Source: an uncultured bacterium (GTDB lineage: Bacteria > Bacillota_I > Bacilli_A > RF39 > UBA660). From it: DNA of 64,000 nt. Below, in pieces: positions 25,627-34,788 of the stretch (the first letter of the stretch is position 1; every line of letters starts with the position of its first letter). Location of the stretch: contig CAJMSU010000002.1 in the NCBI GenBank assembly GCA_905216155.1, forward strand, positions 1-64,000, written 5' to 3'. A program made the translations under genes and the position numbers. The notes beneath the pieces are model-generated. The model did not search any database and was not told where the DNA came from. It was given only the letters and a program-made list of their open reading frames with translations.

Positions 25627-26166
25627 TTATTCTTCTAAACTTTTCATTATTTTATTATCAGACTTTCGCCATCCTTTTAATAAAGCAATTTCTTTTTCAA
25701 TTATATCAACATAAGGCATATATTTCTCAACATTTGGATGAGTAACATATATTATATATTGCATTTCTTGAAGCAGATTTTCACAATCACAAATTGCTTG
25801 TGTTTGATAATTTCTTCTCATATAGTATTCTTCTTTGTTTGTTATATGAATTGTATTTGCAGAGCAAATATTTTTCATTAGACTTCTTAACAAGTCCATG
25901 AAATAATCTCTTTCCTTATCAATCAACCAACTTGGAAAATTATCAATGAAACTATTTTTCAAATCGTATGCAGAAAGAATATTTTCTATTTCTTCTACAT
26001 CTTCATCTTCAATATCATACACATCTTTTGCAAATTCTAAATTTCTTCTTCTTGATTTTATACCAAAATCTTTCAAAAGAAATTCAGTTATCATTAATCG
26101 CAACTTTATAGCATTATGATAAAATTCCATTTTTGATATGTTTCTTTTTCTTTTCAACACACTCAA
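25627..26166 (-). CDS. avd: DGR accessory variability determinant (Avd-like)
   Basis: 179 aa, all-helical, located between target gene and template repeat where Avd genes lie. The C-terminal block EKEIALLKGWRKSDNK resembles the conserved end of the four-helix bundle Avd family; basic residues are abundant, as expected for an RNA-binding pentamer that partners the reverse transcriptase. It is somewhat longer than classic Avd (about 125 aa) because of an N-terminal extension. Start is TTG at 26166 (GGGAG upstream) or an internal ATG at 26130. Confidence 0.75.
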   Translation of the reverse strand: MSVLKRKRNISKMEFYHNAIKLRLMITEFLLKDFGIKSRRRNLEFAKDVYDIEDEDVEEIENILSAYDLKNSFIDNFPSWLIDKERDYFMDLLRSLMKNICSANTIHITNKEEYYMRRNYQTQAICDCENLLQEMQYIIYVTHPNVEKYMPYVDIIEKEIALLKGWRKSDNKIMKSLEE

Positions 26167-26235
26167 TATCTATCAACTCCCAATTATAATTCTATACTTT
26201 TATCTATTGAAAGTCAATTTGTGTGTGTTAATTTA

Positions 26236-26320
26236 TCCCCTTGCTTTTTTAAAAATCTATTATCTGCTTCACCCCACAAGGGGGTGAGATTGCAGATTAA
26301 TAGATTAAAAAGCAGGGGCG
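26236..26320 (-). other. Long hairpin directly downstream of the variable repeat (putative IMH structure)
   Basis: Inner stem TCACCCC (26269-26275) / GGGGTGA (26281-26287) with a 5-base loop; outer stem AATCTATTATCTGC (26254-26267) / 26292-26306 with one bulge; an imperfect continuation (CCCC-TTGC-TTTTTT against AAAAAGCAGGGG) reaches into the 3' end of the variable repeat. It contains the target stop codon. In the Bordetella phage DGR a similar hairpin just after the variable repeat is needed for efficient retrohoming. Confidence 0.7.
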
Positions 26321-27112
26321 AACACCACCAGAGTTGGATGCATTATGGTAGTGACTAGTACCATAGTAGTTGACAAAACAGAAGCCGGAAGAGAATGCTA
26401 CACTTCTGAGCCAATACCACATTCTTTGGTTACTATCATTAAAGGCAATTATTTTACTTTTATCTAATCTAAATAATGCCAATTGAGATTTATCAATTTC
26501 ATAATTATTTGGTATATTAGTACCACATCCTACATTATGAAATATATTAGCACCATAAACCATTAACTCATTCATTAATTCAATAGTAGAATCATACCAT
26601 GTCCCTCCACTTTCATATCCATTTACAACTGCATTTTGTAAATGGTTTCTATGTTTTAAAATATGATTACTACCAAAATCATTATTTATAACAGTTTTAT
26701 ATGGTGATAAATTTGTTGTGTACATTTTACTTCCTATATATGCCCCTGCAGAAGTATTACTATCATTCATTTGGGCAAGTCCCATAATCTTTTCAGATAT
26801 CATGAGAACATGTGGTGTTGTACATTCAGTATCACCACAATGTAATCTGTAATTAATATCTGCTACAAGATATTTTCTACCACTTGTTTTACCTATAATA
26901 TAATCACCTATAAATATATCATCGAATGTACCATTAGCAATTTGTTGCGATAAAGTACCATTATAAAACAAATCAGTAATATCCTTACCTCTATATATAG
27001 AATTATGAAAACCTGCATTTGGTCTATTTAATATATCACTTAATAGTTCATTTCTATCATAAATACTACTACTTTCAATTTTATTACCATTTTTAACTTT
27101 ATATACTTTCAT
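26297..27112 (-). CDS. DGR target protein with C-type-lectin-like variable C terminus
   Basis: 271 aa. The C-terminal half has the CLec-type features of DGR targets: MWYWLRS, then SGFCF...NASNSGGVRPCF. Residues about 241-267 are encoded by the variable repeat; the varied residues are F, Y, Y, T, H and H where the template gives Asn. The N-terminal part resembles tail-tip proteins. It follows a fibre-like gene with a one-base overlap, so it is probably displayed at the tail tip and binds host receptors. GAGGGA precedes the ATG. Confidence 0.92.
   Translation of the reverse strand: MKVYKVKNGNKIESSSIYDRNELLSDILNRPNAGFHNSIYRGKDITDLFYNGTLSQQIANGTFDDIFIGDYIIGKTSGRKYLVADINYRLHCGDTECTTPHVLMISEKIMGLAQMNDSNTSAGAYIGSKMYTTNLSPYKTVINNDFGSNHILKHRNHLQNAVVNGYESGGTWYDSTIELMNELMVYGANIFHNVGCGTNIPNNYEIDKSQLALFRLDKSKIIAFNDSNQRMWYWLRSVAFSSGFCFVNYYGTSHYHNASNSGGVRPCFLIY
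26313..26391 (-). repeat. DGR variable repeat (VR)
   Basis: 79-base partner of the template repeat at the 3' end of the target gene. The substitutions against the template change AAT to TTT, AAC to TAC, AAT to TAT, AAT to ACT, AAC to CAC and AAT to CAT (coding strand); no other base class differs. Confidence 0.95.
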
Positions 27113-27876
27113 TATTTTCCCTCGCTTTCTTCTAGTGAAGCAACATTGGTATCATTTATAGTTCTTGATAATTCAAAATCTAATATATTATCTTGTAACA
27201 CTCCCACATCTGTTTTTAATTGTTCAACATCAGGTGTTATATCATCAATTTGATTTTGCAAGTTTCCTGCTTGGTCTGTACTTAATTGCCCTTTAACATG
27301 TTCAAACCATGTATCAAATTCATTTGTATTATCAGCAATAAATTTATCAAAAATTGCTTGAATTTGAATAAATAATTGCTCTGTATCAGGTGTTTCAATA
27401 GGCGAAATTACATCTCCACAATCACTGGTAATAAATCTACAATCCTCTATCAAATCTTGTGTTATTTCAGTTGTTCCTGCAGGAATATAAACCTTGGCAA
27501 TTCTTAAATCATAAATTGTTGAAGTTCTTGTTAAATTTGGTGCTACTGGATTATTAGAAAATGTCCCCTTAATTACTTGAGCAGTAATATTTCTATTTGT
27601 TAAATCTAATCTAATAACAATATTATCAATACGACCTAACACACCATCTGCATTATCTATTGCTAAAGTTTTTACTTGTTTATTTCTATATCTATGTCCC
27701 TCAATAAATGCTCTACCAGTGCTTAAATTAACTGTCATATCATTTGTGTTACCTAATACTTGGCAACCATTATTAAAAATACCATTTGTAAAAAATGGGA
27801 TAAAATATTCTGCAAAATCTTCTGCATAATAAACTCTATCGCCATCTACATCATTAAAAAAACTTGATTCTTCCAT
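27112..27876 (-). CDS. Tail fibre/baseplate protein
   Basis: 254 aa. The N-terminal beta-rich part (VYYAEDFAEYFIPFFTNGIF...STGRAFIEGHRYRN...VLGRIDNIVIRLDLTNRN) resembles receptor-binding upper baseplate proteins of siphophages. A C-terminal coiled coil (DITPDVEQLKTDVGVLQDNI) could trimerise. It overlaps the DGR target gene by one base and is probably its structural mount. Confidence 0.7.
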   Translation of the reverse strand: MEESSFFNDVDGDRVYYAEDFAEYFIPFFTNGIFNNGCQVLGNTNDMTVNLSTGRAFIEGHRYRNKQVKTLAIDNADGVLGRIDNIVIRLDLTNRNITAQVIKGTFSNNPVAPNLTRTSTIYDLRIAKVYIPAGTTEITQDLIEDCRFITSDCGDVISPIETPDTEQLFIQIQAIFDKFIADNTNEFDTWFEHVKGQLSTDQAGNLQNQIDDITPDVEQLKTDVGVLQDNILDFELSRTINDTNVASLEESEGK

Positions 27877-27889
27877 TTCTCATTCCTCC

Positions 27890-28936
27890 TTAATTATTAA
27901 TCGTAAGATTTTCAACAAATGGTGTTCCAAATGTAGCAAAAATCTTTTGATTATTATTTTCAATGGTTTCTTCTATTTCAGTAATTCTTTGTTTCATTAC
28001 AATACCCCATGATTCTTTTTTAATATTTACAATATCGCCTAAATCCCATAATTTTTTATAGTCATCAGCATATACTGTTACTTCAAGTGTTTCAGTAGAT
28101 TCAACTAATTTTTCTGAACCTTTAGTTTTTAAAGTTTCTTTATATTGTGCAAGTGTTAAATCACCTTGATTTTCTGATTTAGCATCAACAAATGTTTCTC
28201 TTAAATCAAAATCTTTATTATTTCCACTTGTAACTTCTACCATAATTCTATTTTTATCTTCTCCTTGCCCACCTACTAAAACATAATTCTTTTCTGTTTT
28301 AGCACTATATGTATAATCAGCAACATCAATATTTGATTTATCTTCACTAAATTCATATCTAGGATTAATTGATTGTGTTTCTGTTCTATCTAATCCTTGA
28401 TAATTTTCATAAATCATTTTCTTGTTTGGAATATCGACAGATATTCTATGAGCAATTGATGATATCTTTGCTAAAGTAACTAAATATTCATAAACATTCT
28501 TATAACTTACTTGAAAAACAACACTATCTGAATCTAGTGTTGCTTCACTTATTAATAATTTAGAAAAAGGTGTCATTTCATTTAATATTTTTCTTTCACC
28601 CAACAATATCTTCCCACTAAAGTTAATTTTACTTTTAATTATTCTTCTATCTAATATGCTTGATAAAAACCTGCCATAAATTATAACTTCAACACCATCA
28701 TCACCTGCATCATTTATAGTAAAACTTTCAATAATACCTACTTCTATGGCATCATCCCTTATAATAAGATTATCTTTTTTTAAATACTTTTCTGTTTGAC
28801 TATTTAATGGAATATGAAGTTCGAACTCACCTGCTTCATAATATTTTCTTCGCCATCTTAAAGAACTAAAAAAATCTATAATACCTATGAGTTCCAAATC
28901 CCTAGTATAAACATAAATATCAAATTCTTTTATCAT
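27890..28936 (-). CDS. Gp37-like tail protein (ReqiPepy6 family)
   Basis: 348 aa. The start (FDIYVYTRDLELIGIIDFFSSLRWRRKYYEAGEFELHIP) is characteristic of the siphovirus Gp37-like family, tail-tip proteins lying after Dit. It overlaps the Dit stop by one base. A role at the tail tip is from family and order. Confidence 0.82.
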   Translation of the reverse strand: MIKEFDIYVYTRDLELIGIIDFFSSLRWRRKYYEAGEFELHIPLNSQTEKYLKKDNLIIRDDAIEVGIIESFTINDAGDDGVEVIIYGRFLSSILDRRIIKSKINFSGKILLGERKILNEMTPFSKLLISEATLDSDSVVFQVSYKNVYEYLVTLAKISSIAHRISVDIPNKKMIYENYQGLDRTETQSINPRYEFSEDKSNIDVADYTYSAKTEKNYVLVGGQGEDKNRIMVEVTSGNNKDFDLRETFVDAKSENQGDLTLAQYKETLKTKGSEKLVESTETLEVTVYADDYKKLWDLGDIVNIKKESWGIVMKQRITEIEETIENNNQKIFATFGTPFVENLTINN

Positions 28937-29796
28937 TATACTGCCTCATATTCGTTTACATATTCAATAACTGCCTCGAGGTTATCAACACCTGTATCAG
29001 CATTATATCTAAATGTATTACTTCCATGATGTACTTGTAAAAACTTACTACCATATACCATTAAATTATTAATATTTTCTTCTACACCAGTAGTAACTGG
29101 TATATAAGTAATATTTTTATTTTGTCTATATGTATTTACAATAATCTTATCTCCTGCTACCATTGTTTTTTCAATCTTCATTTCTTCTCTTGTATCAACA
29201 TTAAAAAGAGATGGATTAATAACAGTATCATTTGCAGTAAATGTTAAAGTCATACCAAATTCAATATTAGTATCATTCTGAATAGTAACCATTGAAGTTG
29301 TGTTTTTTACACCAAACTTTATACCTGTATCATGGGGAATCTTTAATGCAAATTTAAAACATGGCGACCATGTTGCCATTTGAAGTATAGTTTTATCTAA
29401 ATCAGTAAAATATGGGTTAGGGCATATTAAAGATATTTGAAATTGCTTATGTAAACCTTTATTATCAATTTGAATAGATTCTACTTTATATTCTATTTTT
29501 CTTTCTAAACCATCTTCATAATAATAAAGTATTCCAGTTGACTTTAAAGGAAAGGCACGATATAACTTTTGCCTATTATTAATTACATCATCTCTAATTG
29601 CACCTTTTATAATAATATTCCTTTTTTCTACACTTGTACCAATATAATTTTCACCTATGGCATAAGCACTTTTCATTCCTGCTACTACACCTAATACCTC
29701 ATGTAATCCATCAACACTTTTAAGAAAGAAAGGAAACTTATATTCAAATGTTATCCTTTCTTTTAAATAATTTTCACATACTATTTTCTTTGACAT
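28936..29796 (-). CDS. Distal tail (Dit)-type protein
   Basis: About 286 aa from the ATG at 29796 (AGGTG upstream). The phage tail family pattern is visible in the N-terminal half (PFFLKSVDGLHEVLGVVAG..., RNIIIKGAIRDDVINNRQKLYRAF), followed by a galectin-like C-terminal part. It forms the hub joining tail tube to tip. Placed directly after the tape measure gene, as usual. Confidence 0.83.
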   Translation of the reverse strand: MSKKIVCENYLKERITFEYKFPFFLKSVDGLHEVLGVVAGMKSAYAIGENYIGTSVEKRNIIIKGAIRDDVINNRQKLYRAFPLKSTGILYYYEDGLERKIEYKVESIQIDNKGLHKQFQISLICPNPYFTDLDKTILQMATWSPCFKFALKIPHDTGIKFGVKNTTSMVTIQNDTNIEFGMTLTFTANDTVINPSLFNVDTREEMKIEKTMVAGDKIIVNTYRQNKNITYIPVTTGVEENINNLMVYGSKFLQVHHGSNTFRYNADTGVDNLEAVIEYVNEYEAV

Positions 29797-29797
29797 A

Positions 29798-32308
29798 TTA
29801 AGCACCTACCAAATCCAAATATTGTTTTTCTTTTCTAATTTGTCTTGCATACTCGCTTGGTGAATCTTTTGGAGAGTAGAAATTATAAGTATTATTTTCA
29901 ACTTTACTAGGTGATTGATTGCTTCTACTATTATCAGAAGAAAATACTGAATTTGGTCTACTTAAATTAACTCTTGTAGATAAATCCAAATCTGTTGGCA
30001 ATGCTCTTTGAATTGTATCATTTACATCTGACATTTCTTGTTGGAAACCAACACCAATACCTTTTGCTAAATTTACACCAATTTCATCTCTAAATACTCT
30101 TGATGGTGAATGAATTCCAAATATATTTTTGATGCCATTTACAATTGATTTACCAAATCCTTTAATCTTATCTAATACCCAGTCTTTGGCATTATTAATA
30201 CCATTCCATAGACCCTTAACAAGATTTTTACCTATATCTAACATACCTGATATACCACTTGCAATTCCATCTTTTACCTTTCCTAACAAGTTTTTACCTA
30301 TTTCTCCAAGTTTTCCATAATAACTAGCAATACCATTTATTAATGAAGATATAATTTGTGGTATTTTCGAAACTAATTTTGGTATTGCTTGGATTAATCC
30401 CTCTGCCAATTTAATAACTAAAGTAATACCTGCTTCAATTAGTTTTGGTAAATTATTAACAATGGTTTCAATTAATTTATCTATTATTTCAGGTATTTTA
30501 TCAATCAAATCAGGTAAGGCAGTAATTAACCCATCTGCTAGTCCCATTATTAATTGAATACCTGCATCAATAATCAAGTCTATATTATCTAACAATGTTT
30601 CTACCATTAACACTACTGCATCAATCATTTCAGGTATTAAAGTTGGTAATTGCTCTGCTATTCCTTGAACCAAAGAAACAACCATTTGAATACCCATTTG
30701 CAATATTTGTGGTAAATTTTGAACTATCGTTGATATAATCATATTAATTATTTCCATAACTGAACTCATTATCATAGGCATATTTTCAGTTAAACCTTGA
30801 ACTAATTTTGAAATAATACTACTTCCTGCATCAAGAAATGATGGTAATTGTTCTGCTATTCCATCTAATATTATAGGCAATGCATCAAATACTCCATCAA
30901 CCACTCTATCTACTGCTTTTAATACATTATTAACAACTCCTCCATTGCCATCTCCATCACCAACAAGTGAAGAAAATAAATTCATTACTAATTGGCTTAA
31001 ATCTGCTCCATCAGTCGCTAATCCTGTAATTAAATTACTCCATGCTGATTTTGTTGCATTAATAGAACCCTCAATCGTTCCCATTGCCTCTGCTTGTGTA
31101 GTACCTGCAATATTACTTGCTACTTGAATTTGATGAATTGCCTCTGTAATATCTGCAAAATTAGAAACATCGTATTTCTTTCCTGATAATTTTTCAGCAT
31201 CTTTAAGTAATCTTTCCATTTCAGTTTTAGTACCACCATAACCTAATTTTAGATTATCTAACATATTAAATTGACCTTTAGCAAAACCACTATAAGCATT
31301 TTGGATTGATTGCATATCAGTACCAAATGTATTGGCATTATCAGACATATCTCTTAATGCTTGGTCTGATAATTCGGCTGCTTTTTTGGTATCACCATTT
31401 AAAGAAACTATCATGCTTTTACTGAATCCAGTTACTGTTTCCATATATTCGTTAGCACTCATACCTGCAGTTTTGAAAGCATCGTTTGCATTTTTAATAA
31501 CAGTATCTTTTACATCATCACCAAATAATTTTTGAACACCACCCTCTAATTGTTCAAATTCACCAAAGCCACTAACTGCCTGTTTTCCAACTTCTATCAT
31601 TGCAGAACCAACTGTTTTCATAGCACTAGCCAATCCTTTAATACCTGCAATAATACCCTCACTAATTAAGTTTCCTTTTATTAAATCACCTAGTGTGAGA
31701 GTACTTTTACCTGCTTTTTCTTCTTCATCAGAAAAATCTTTAATTGATTTAGCATCATTATCAAAACTATTACCTGCCTTATCTAAAATAGCATTATTAT
31801 CTTGAATCTTTTTAGATAAATCACTACATTCAGTTTTAGCATTATTCATCTTAACTTTATAATCGTTAATCTTTCTATTATTATTATCATAACTTGTTTC
31901 TGCTTTTGTTAATTCTTTTTCTAAATCAGCAACAACCTTTTCCTGTTTTGATATTTCTGAACTTGTTGCAGTTGTACTATTTTTCATTTTTTCAAGTGTT
32001 TGTTGTTCACTATTTAATGAATTTTTTAATTTATCAATTTCTGTTTTATTTTTTGATTGTTGTTCAGTAAAATTTTTGATGGCTTCTGTGCATATTTTAA
32101 CAACATTTTGCTCTTCTTGTAGTTTTTTATTTAAAGCATCATTTTTACTTCGCAAATCGCCTATTTTAGCACCATTATTTGTAAATTCTGTTGATGTTAA
32201 TTTTAATTCACTACTAACTGCTTTTAAATTACTATTAATGTTTCGCAATGCCTTAATATATTCACTTTCACCTGTTAATTTTACTGTTCCACCAAATGAA
32301 CTTGCCAT
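29798..32308 (-). CDS. Tail tape measure protein
   Basis: 836 aa, the longest prophage gene. The N terminus to about 200 is coiled coil (KNDALNKKLQEEQNVVKI...). A Gly/Ala-rich region about 230-300 and a long series of hydrophobic amphipathic repeats (about 480-690, e.g. LPQILQMGIQMVVSLVQGIAEQLP) follow. The C terminus has the IFGIHSPSRVFRDEIG motif common in tape measures. It sets tail length. GGAGGTG precedes the ATG. Confidence 0.95.
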   Translation of the reverse strand: MASSFGGTVKLTGESEYIKALRNINSNLKAVSSELKLTSTEFTNNGAKIGDLRSKNDALNKKLQEEQNVVKICTEAIKNFTEQQSKNKTEIDKLKNSLNSEQQTLEKMKNSTTATSSEISKQEKVVADLEKELTKAETSYDNNNRKINDYKVKMNNAKTECSDLSKKIQDNNAILDKAGNSFDNDAKSIKDFSDEEEKAGKSTLTLGDLIKGNLISEGIIAGIKGLASAMKTVGSAMIEVGKQAVSGFGEFEQLEGGVQKLFGDDVKDTVIKNANDAFKTAGMSANEYMETVTGFSKSMIVSLNGDTKKAAELSDQALRDMSDNANTFGTDMQSIQNAYSGFAKGQFNMLDNLKLGYGGTKTEMERLLKDAEKLSGKKYDVSNFADITEAIHQIQVASNIAGTTQAEAMGTIEGSINATKSAWSNLITGLATDGADLSQLVMNLFSSLVGDGDGNGGVVNNVLKAVDRVVDGVFDALPIILDGIAEQLPSFLDAGSSIISKLVQGLTENMPMIMSSVMEIINMIISTIVQNLPQILQMGIQMVVSLVQGIAEQLPTLIPEMIDAVVLMVETLLDNIDLIIDAGIQLIMGLADGLITALPDLIDKIPEIIDKLIETIVNNLPKLIEAGITLVIKLAEGLIQAIPKLVSKIPQIISSLINGIASYYGKLGEIGKNLLGKVKDGIASGISGMLDIGKNLVKGLWNGINNAKDWVLDKIKGFGKSIVNGIKNIFGIHSPSRVFRDEIGVNLAKGIGVGFQQEMSDVNDTIQRALPTDLDLSTRVNLSRPNSVFSSDNSRSNQSPSKVENNTYNFYSPKDSPSEYARQIRKEKQYLDLVGA

Positions 32309-32318
32309 ATTACACCTC

Positions 32319-32998
32319 CTAATCTAACCATTCATCATCTTCTGATTGCTCTTTTTCTAATTGGGCATAAGTTGTACTCTTTTCTATATCGTGATAATAC
32401 TTGTAATGCTCCCACAATTTATTGAACTTTCTTAAAGTCATTCTAAAAACTTCTTTTTCAGAAAATCCTAACTTGCAAACTCCTATAAATGAAAACCACG
32501 AGAAATCTATTGGTTTATCCTTTTCTTCCTCGTGGACTACTCGTTTTTTGGGGTATCATCCTTTGTTGATTCAATAACTGTTTCATTTAATTTACTTGTT
32601 GCCTTTTCAATACCCATTGCAGTTATTAATCTACCTACTTGTTTTTCAGTTAATAAAGGTTGATTTAATTGATTGTTTTCATTATCAATATCAATGGCTT
32701 CATTTATCATTTCTTTAATTCCAAAAATCAATGCTTTTATGTCTACTTCCTTTGTTTCGTATACTTCAACTTCAACCTCTTCGCCATTTTTATTTTTAAT
32801 CTTCTTTATAATAGGATTACCATCACTATCTAATTTAAGTTTTCTTTCGCCATTTTCATCATAGACAAAGCCATCTGTTAATTCTCCCCAACTTTCAAAT
32901 GTTCCATATTCTACTTGGATTGATTGCATAACATTAAGATTAAATATTGCTTTATATTCTTTTCCATTAACTGTAAACATTGTTTCTTTTTCTTTCAT
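32319..32998 (-). CDS. Tail assembly chaperone GT made by -1 frameshift
   Basis: The upstream 153-aa protein (stop at 32537) contains A AAA AAC at 32543-32549 in the correct phase for a -1 slip. After the slip 74 further codons stay open to a TAG at 32319-32321, including IDFSWFSFIGVCKLGFSEKEVFRMTLRKFNKLWEHY (the T part). This gives about 226 aa. GT chaperones solubilise the tape measure during tail assembly; both products are normally required. The gene lies between tail tube and tape measure, the canonical place. Confidence 0.88.
32537..32998 (-). CDS. Tail assembly chaperone G (in-frame product)
   Basis: 153 aa (MFTVNGKEYKAIFNLNVMQSIQVEYGTFESW...), a typical gpG-like N-terminal fold with an acidic mid-section and conserved LLTEKQVGRLITAMGIEKA. 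AAGGAGG precedes the ATG. It is the no-frameshift product of the gene described with the GT entry. Confidence 0.85.
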   Translation of the reverse strand: MKEKETMFTVNGKEYKAIFNLNVMQSIQVEYGTFESWGELTDGFVYDENGERKLKLDSDGNPIIKKIKNKNGEEVEVEVYETKEVDIKALIFGIKEMINEAIDIDNENNQLNQPLLTEKQVGRLITAMGIEKATSKLNETVIESTKDDTPKNE

Positions 32999-33021
32999 TT
33001 TTAAATTCCTCCTTATATAAC

Positions 33022-33064
33022 AAAAAAAAGAGTAAAGACTAGATAATAATTTCTAGTTCTTTAC
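33022..33064 (-). terminator. Hairpin terminator between tail tube and chaperone genes
   Basis: GTAAAG..CTAG pairs with CTAG..CTTTAC around a 10-base loop; the leftward strand continues with eight T. It would reduce chaperone and tape measure expression relative to the tube protein. Confidence 0.8.
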
Positions 33065-33113
33065 CCTTTCTTCTACCAGATTTTTTCACTGTTTCTTCGA
33101 AAAGATTTATATA

Positions 33114-33683
33114 CTATTTAGTTGTATTTTTTGCACTATTTGTAGTTGAAGTTAATAAACTATCTAAATAATCACTAGCATCTTTATAAGTTGTGAATGT
33201 CTTTGATTTAGACCATTCACCATCTGTTTTTCTCATTACAGAACCCTCAATTGATACAGTAGTAAACTCAATAGATTCACCCTTTGTTGCTTCATCAGGC
33301 ATAGTATCTTTAAATTTAACTTTTGATAAGTATTCAACTTTATATTTGTAAACACCACCAACAATTTTTGTTAAAATTCTACCAAATGCAATATATGGAG
33401 CAACATCTGTATCTTTACGAACAATTTCACCATCTTCACTTATAGCATGACCTAGTAAAGGTGCTAAAATAGTGTCATCATCATCATCAACAGTAATTGT
33501 TACTGTTCCTTTATTAAAAGTGTAATCACTTTCACAAAGTCCATCATCACCATATAATTCAGCACTATTTAATTCAAGAGATACTTTACAATCTATTGCT
33601 TTACCTAGTGTTTTAGGTTCTTTAACTTTTTCATTTTCATCTAATAATGAATATCTAAAATTCTTTAAACCAATTCTTGCCAT
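33114..33683 (-). CDS. Major tail (tube) protein
   Basis: 189 aa from the ATG at 33683 (GAGGAG upstream). Beta-rich with phi13-type features: MARIGLKNFRYSLLDENEKV, ELNSAELYGDDGLCESDYTFNKGTVTITV and YKYKVEYLSKVKFKD. The tail tube polymer. A strong terminator follows, consistent with high expression. Confidence 0.85.
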   Translation of the reverse strand: MARIGLKNFRYSLLDENEKVKEPKTLGKAIDCKVSLELNSAELYGDDGLCESDYTFNKGTVTITVDDDDDTILAPLLGHAISEDGEIVRKDTDVAPYIAFGRILTKIVGGVYKYKVEYLSKVKFKDTMPDEATKGESIEFTTVSIEGSVMRKTDGEWSKSKTFTTYKDASDYLDSLLTSTTNSAKNTTK

Positions 33684-33684
33684 T

Positions 33685-34026
33685 TTAAATTCTCCTCTCT
33701 TTAGCAAAGGTTATAGTTTTATGATAAAGTCCTGTATCTTCTTCATACATATCAATACTATCTTCTATCCATATAAAACCATTTTCTAACATAACTTTTT
33801 TTAACTCTGAAACAATTGTTAAATAATTGCCATCACTATAAATATCAAAATCGAATGATGAAGCACTATAAATTGGTGCATCATCACCACATAATAAAGG
33901 ATTATTTTCAATTTCCATATATGTTATATATGTTTTAGATTTACCTCTATATCTTAAAAATGCAAATGGTATTTTCTTGTTATCTACCTTAAATTCATCT
34001 AATATTTTTTCTATTTCATTATTCAT
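33685..34026 (-). CDS. Tail terminator/completion-type protein
   Basis: 113 aa. Position between the HK97 gp10-like protein and the tube protein, with an alpha/beta pattern (PFAFLRYRGKSKTYITYMEI...FDFDIYSDGNYLTIVSELKKVML), fits the tail completion protein that caps the tube. Assignment is mainly by gene order. Confidence 0.65.
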   Translation of the reverse strand: MNNEIEKILDEFKVDNKKIPFAFLRYRGKSKTYITYMEIENNPLLCGDDAPIYSASSFDFDIYSDGNYLTIVSELKKVMLENGFIWIEDSIDMYEEDTGLYHKTITFAKERRI

Positions 34027-34033
34027 AATCTAA

Positions 34034-34447
34034 TCATCCTTTTGGTAAGTATTCTTTTTCTTTTTGTTTCATAGCATTTTCAATATCAGTTTTTTTAAAT
34101 GATTTTCTAAAAAAAGGTTTCTTTGCTTCACCATGACTTGTTCCATATTCCCTTGCCATAGCGACTAATGGAGCAGGATGCTTTTTTTCAGCATCCAAAT
34201 AACCATAAATCATAACTTTATTATTGATTCCATCATCTGATGGTGTTCTATATGTTTTTGAAACAAATAAGCACTTACTTAATCTATCAGTTTTTTTAAA
34301 TGACTTTGACATGTTATTTTTAACAATTCTTGCAACTGTTTCTGCACCTGCCTTTGTCATTTCACCCATCATTTTAGGTGTTGCTATTGCCAATTCCTCA
34401 AATTCTTTTATTAAGTCATTTGGCAATTCTTGATTGAAGTGTGCCAC
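34034..34447 (-). CDS. HK97 gp10-like head-tail protein
   Basis: 137 aa, GTG start overlapping the previous stop. The family pattern is present: AGAETVARIVKNNMS...RTPSDDGINNKVMIYGYL...PAPLVAMAREYGTS with C-terminal KPFFRKSF. Acts in joining head and tail. Confidence 0.82.
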   Translation of the reverse strand: MAHFNQELPNDLIKEFEELAIATPKMMGEMTKAGAETVARIVKNNMSKSFKKTDRLSKCLFVSKTYRTPSDDGINNKVMIYGYLDAEKKHPAPLVAMAREYGTSHGEAKKPFFRKSFKKTDIENAMKQKEKEYLPKG

Positions 34448-34788
34448 TACTTATCAACAACTTTCGCTTGTATTTCTAATTCAATAGAATCTTCGTTAAT
34501 ATTATTTAAATATTCAATAGAATAAGTTTTACCATTGAATTTTATTTTCATATCTCTTGTAATCACAATATTAGCAGGATATCTAATTGTAAAATTAGTA
34601 TATGCTTTTTCAAAATCTGAATTATTTTGAATTAATGTATAACCTTTAGTGGTCTTTACACTAGCATAAGTCTTTAATATGGACACTTCTGATGGAATTT
34701 CAAAACCATCATCATCTTTAATACTTTTAATACTAACAATTTCAATTAATTTATTATATTTACCTGCATTTTTAACAGTATTACTCAT
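34447..34788 (-). CDS. Head-tail adaptor (head closure, SPP1 gp16-like)
   Basis: 113 aa, small beta barrel pattern: NKLIEIVSIKSIKDDDGFEIPSE, YASVKTTKG, FTIRYPANIVITRDMKIKFNGKTYSIEYL. This is the classic phage head-tail adaptor. Closes the portal after packaging. Overlaps both neighbours by a few bases. Confidence 0.85.
   Translation of the reverse strand: MSNTVKNAGKYNKLIEIVSIKSIKDDDGFEIPSEVSILKTYASVKTTKGYTLIQNNSDFEKAYTNFTIRYPANIVITRDMKIKFNGKTYSIEYLNNINEDSIELEIQAKVVDK

Noticed and set aside
29798..32308. Several plus-strand open frames inside the tape measure gene
   Set aside because: They are antisense shadows of a long low-complexity gene, without ribosome sites or recognisable products.
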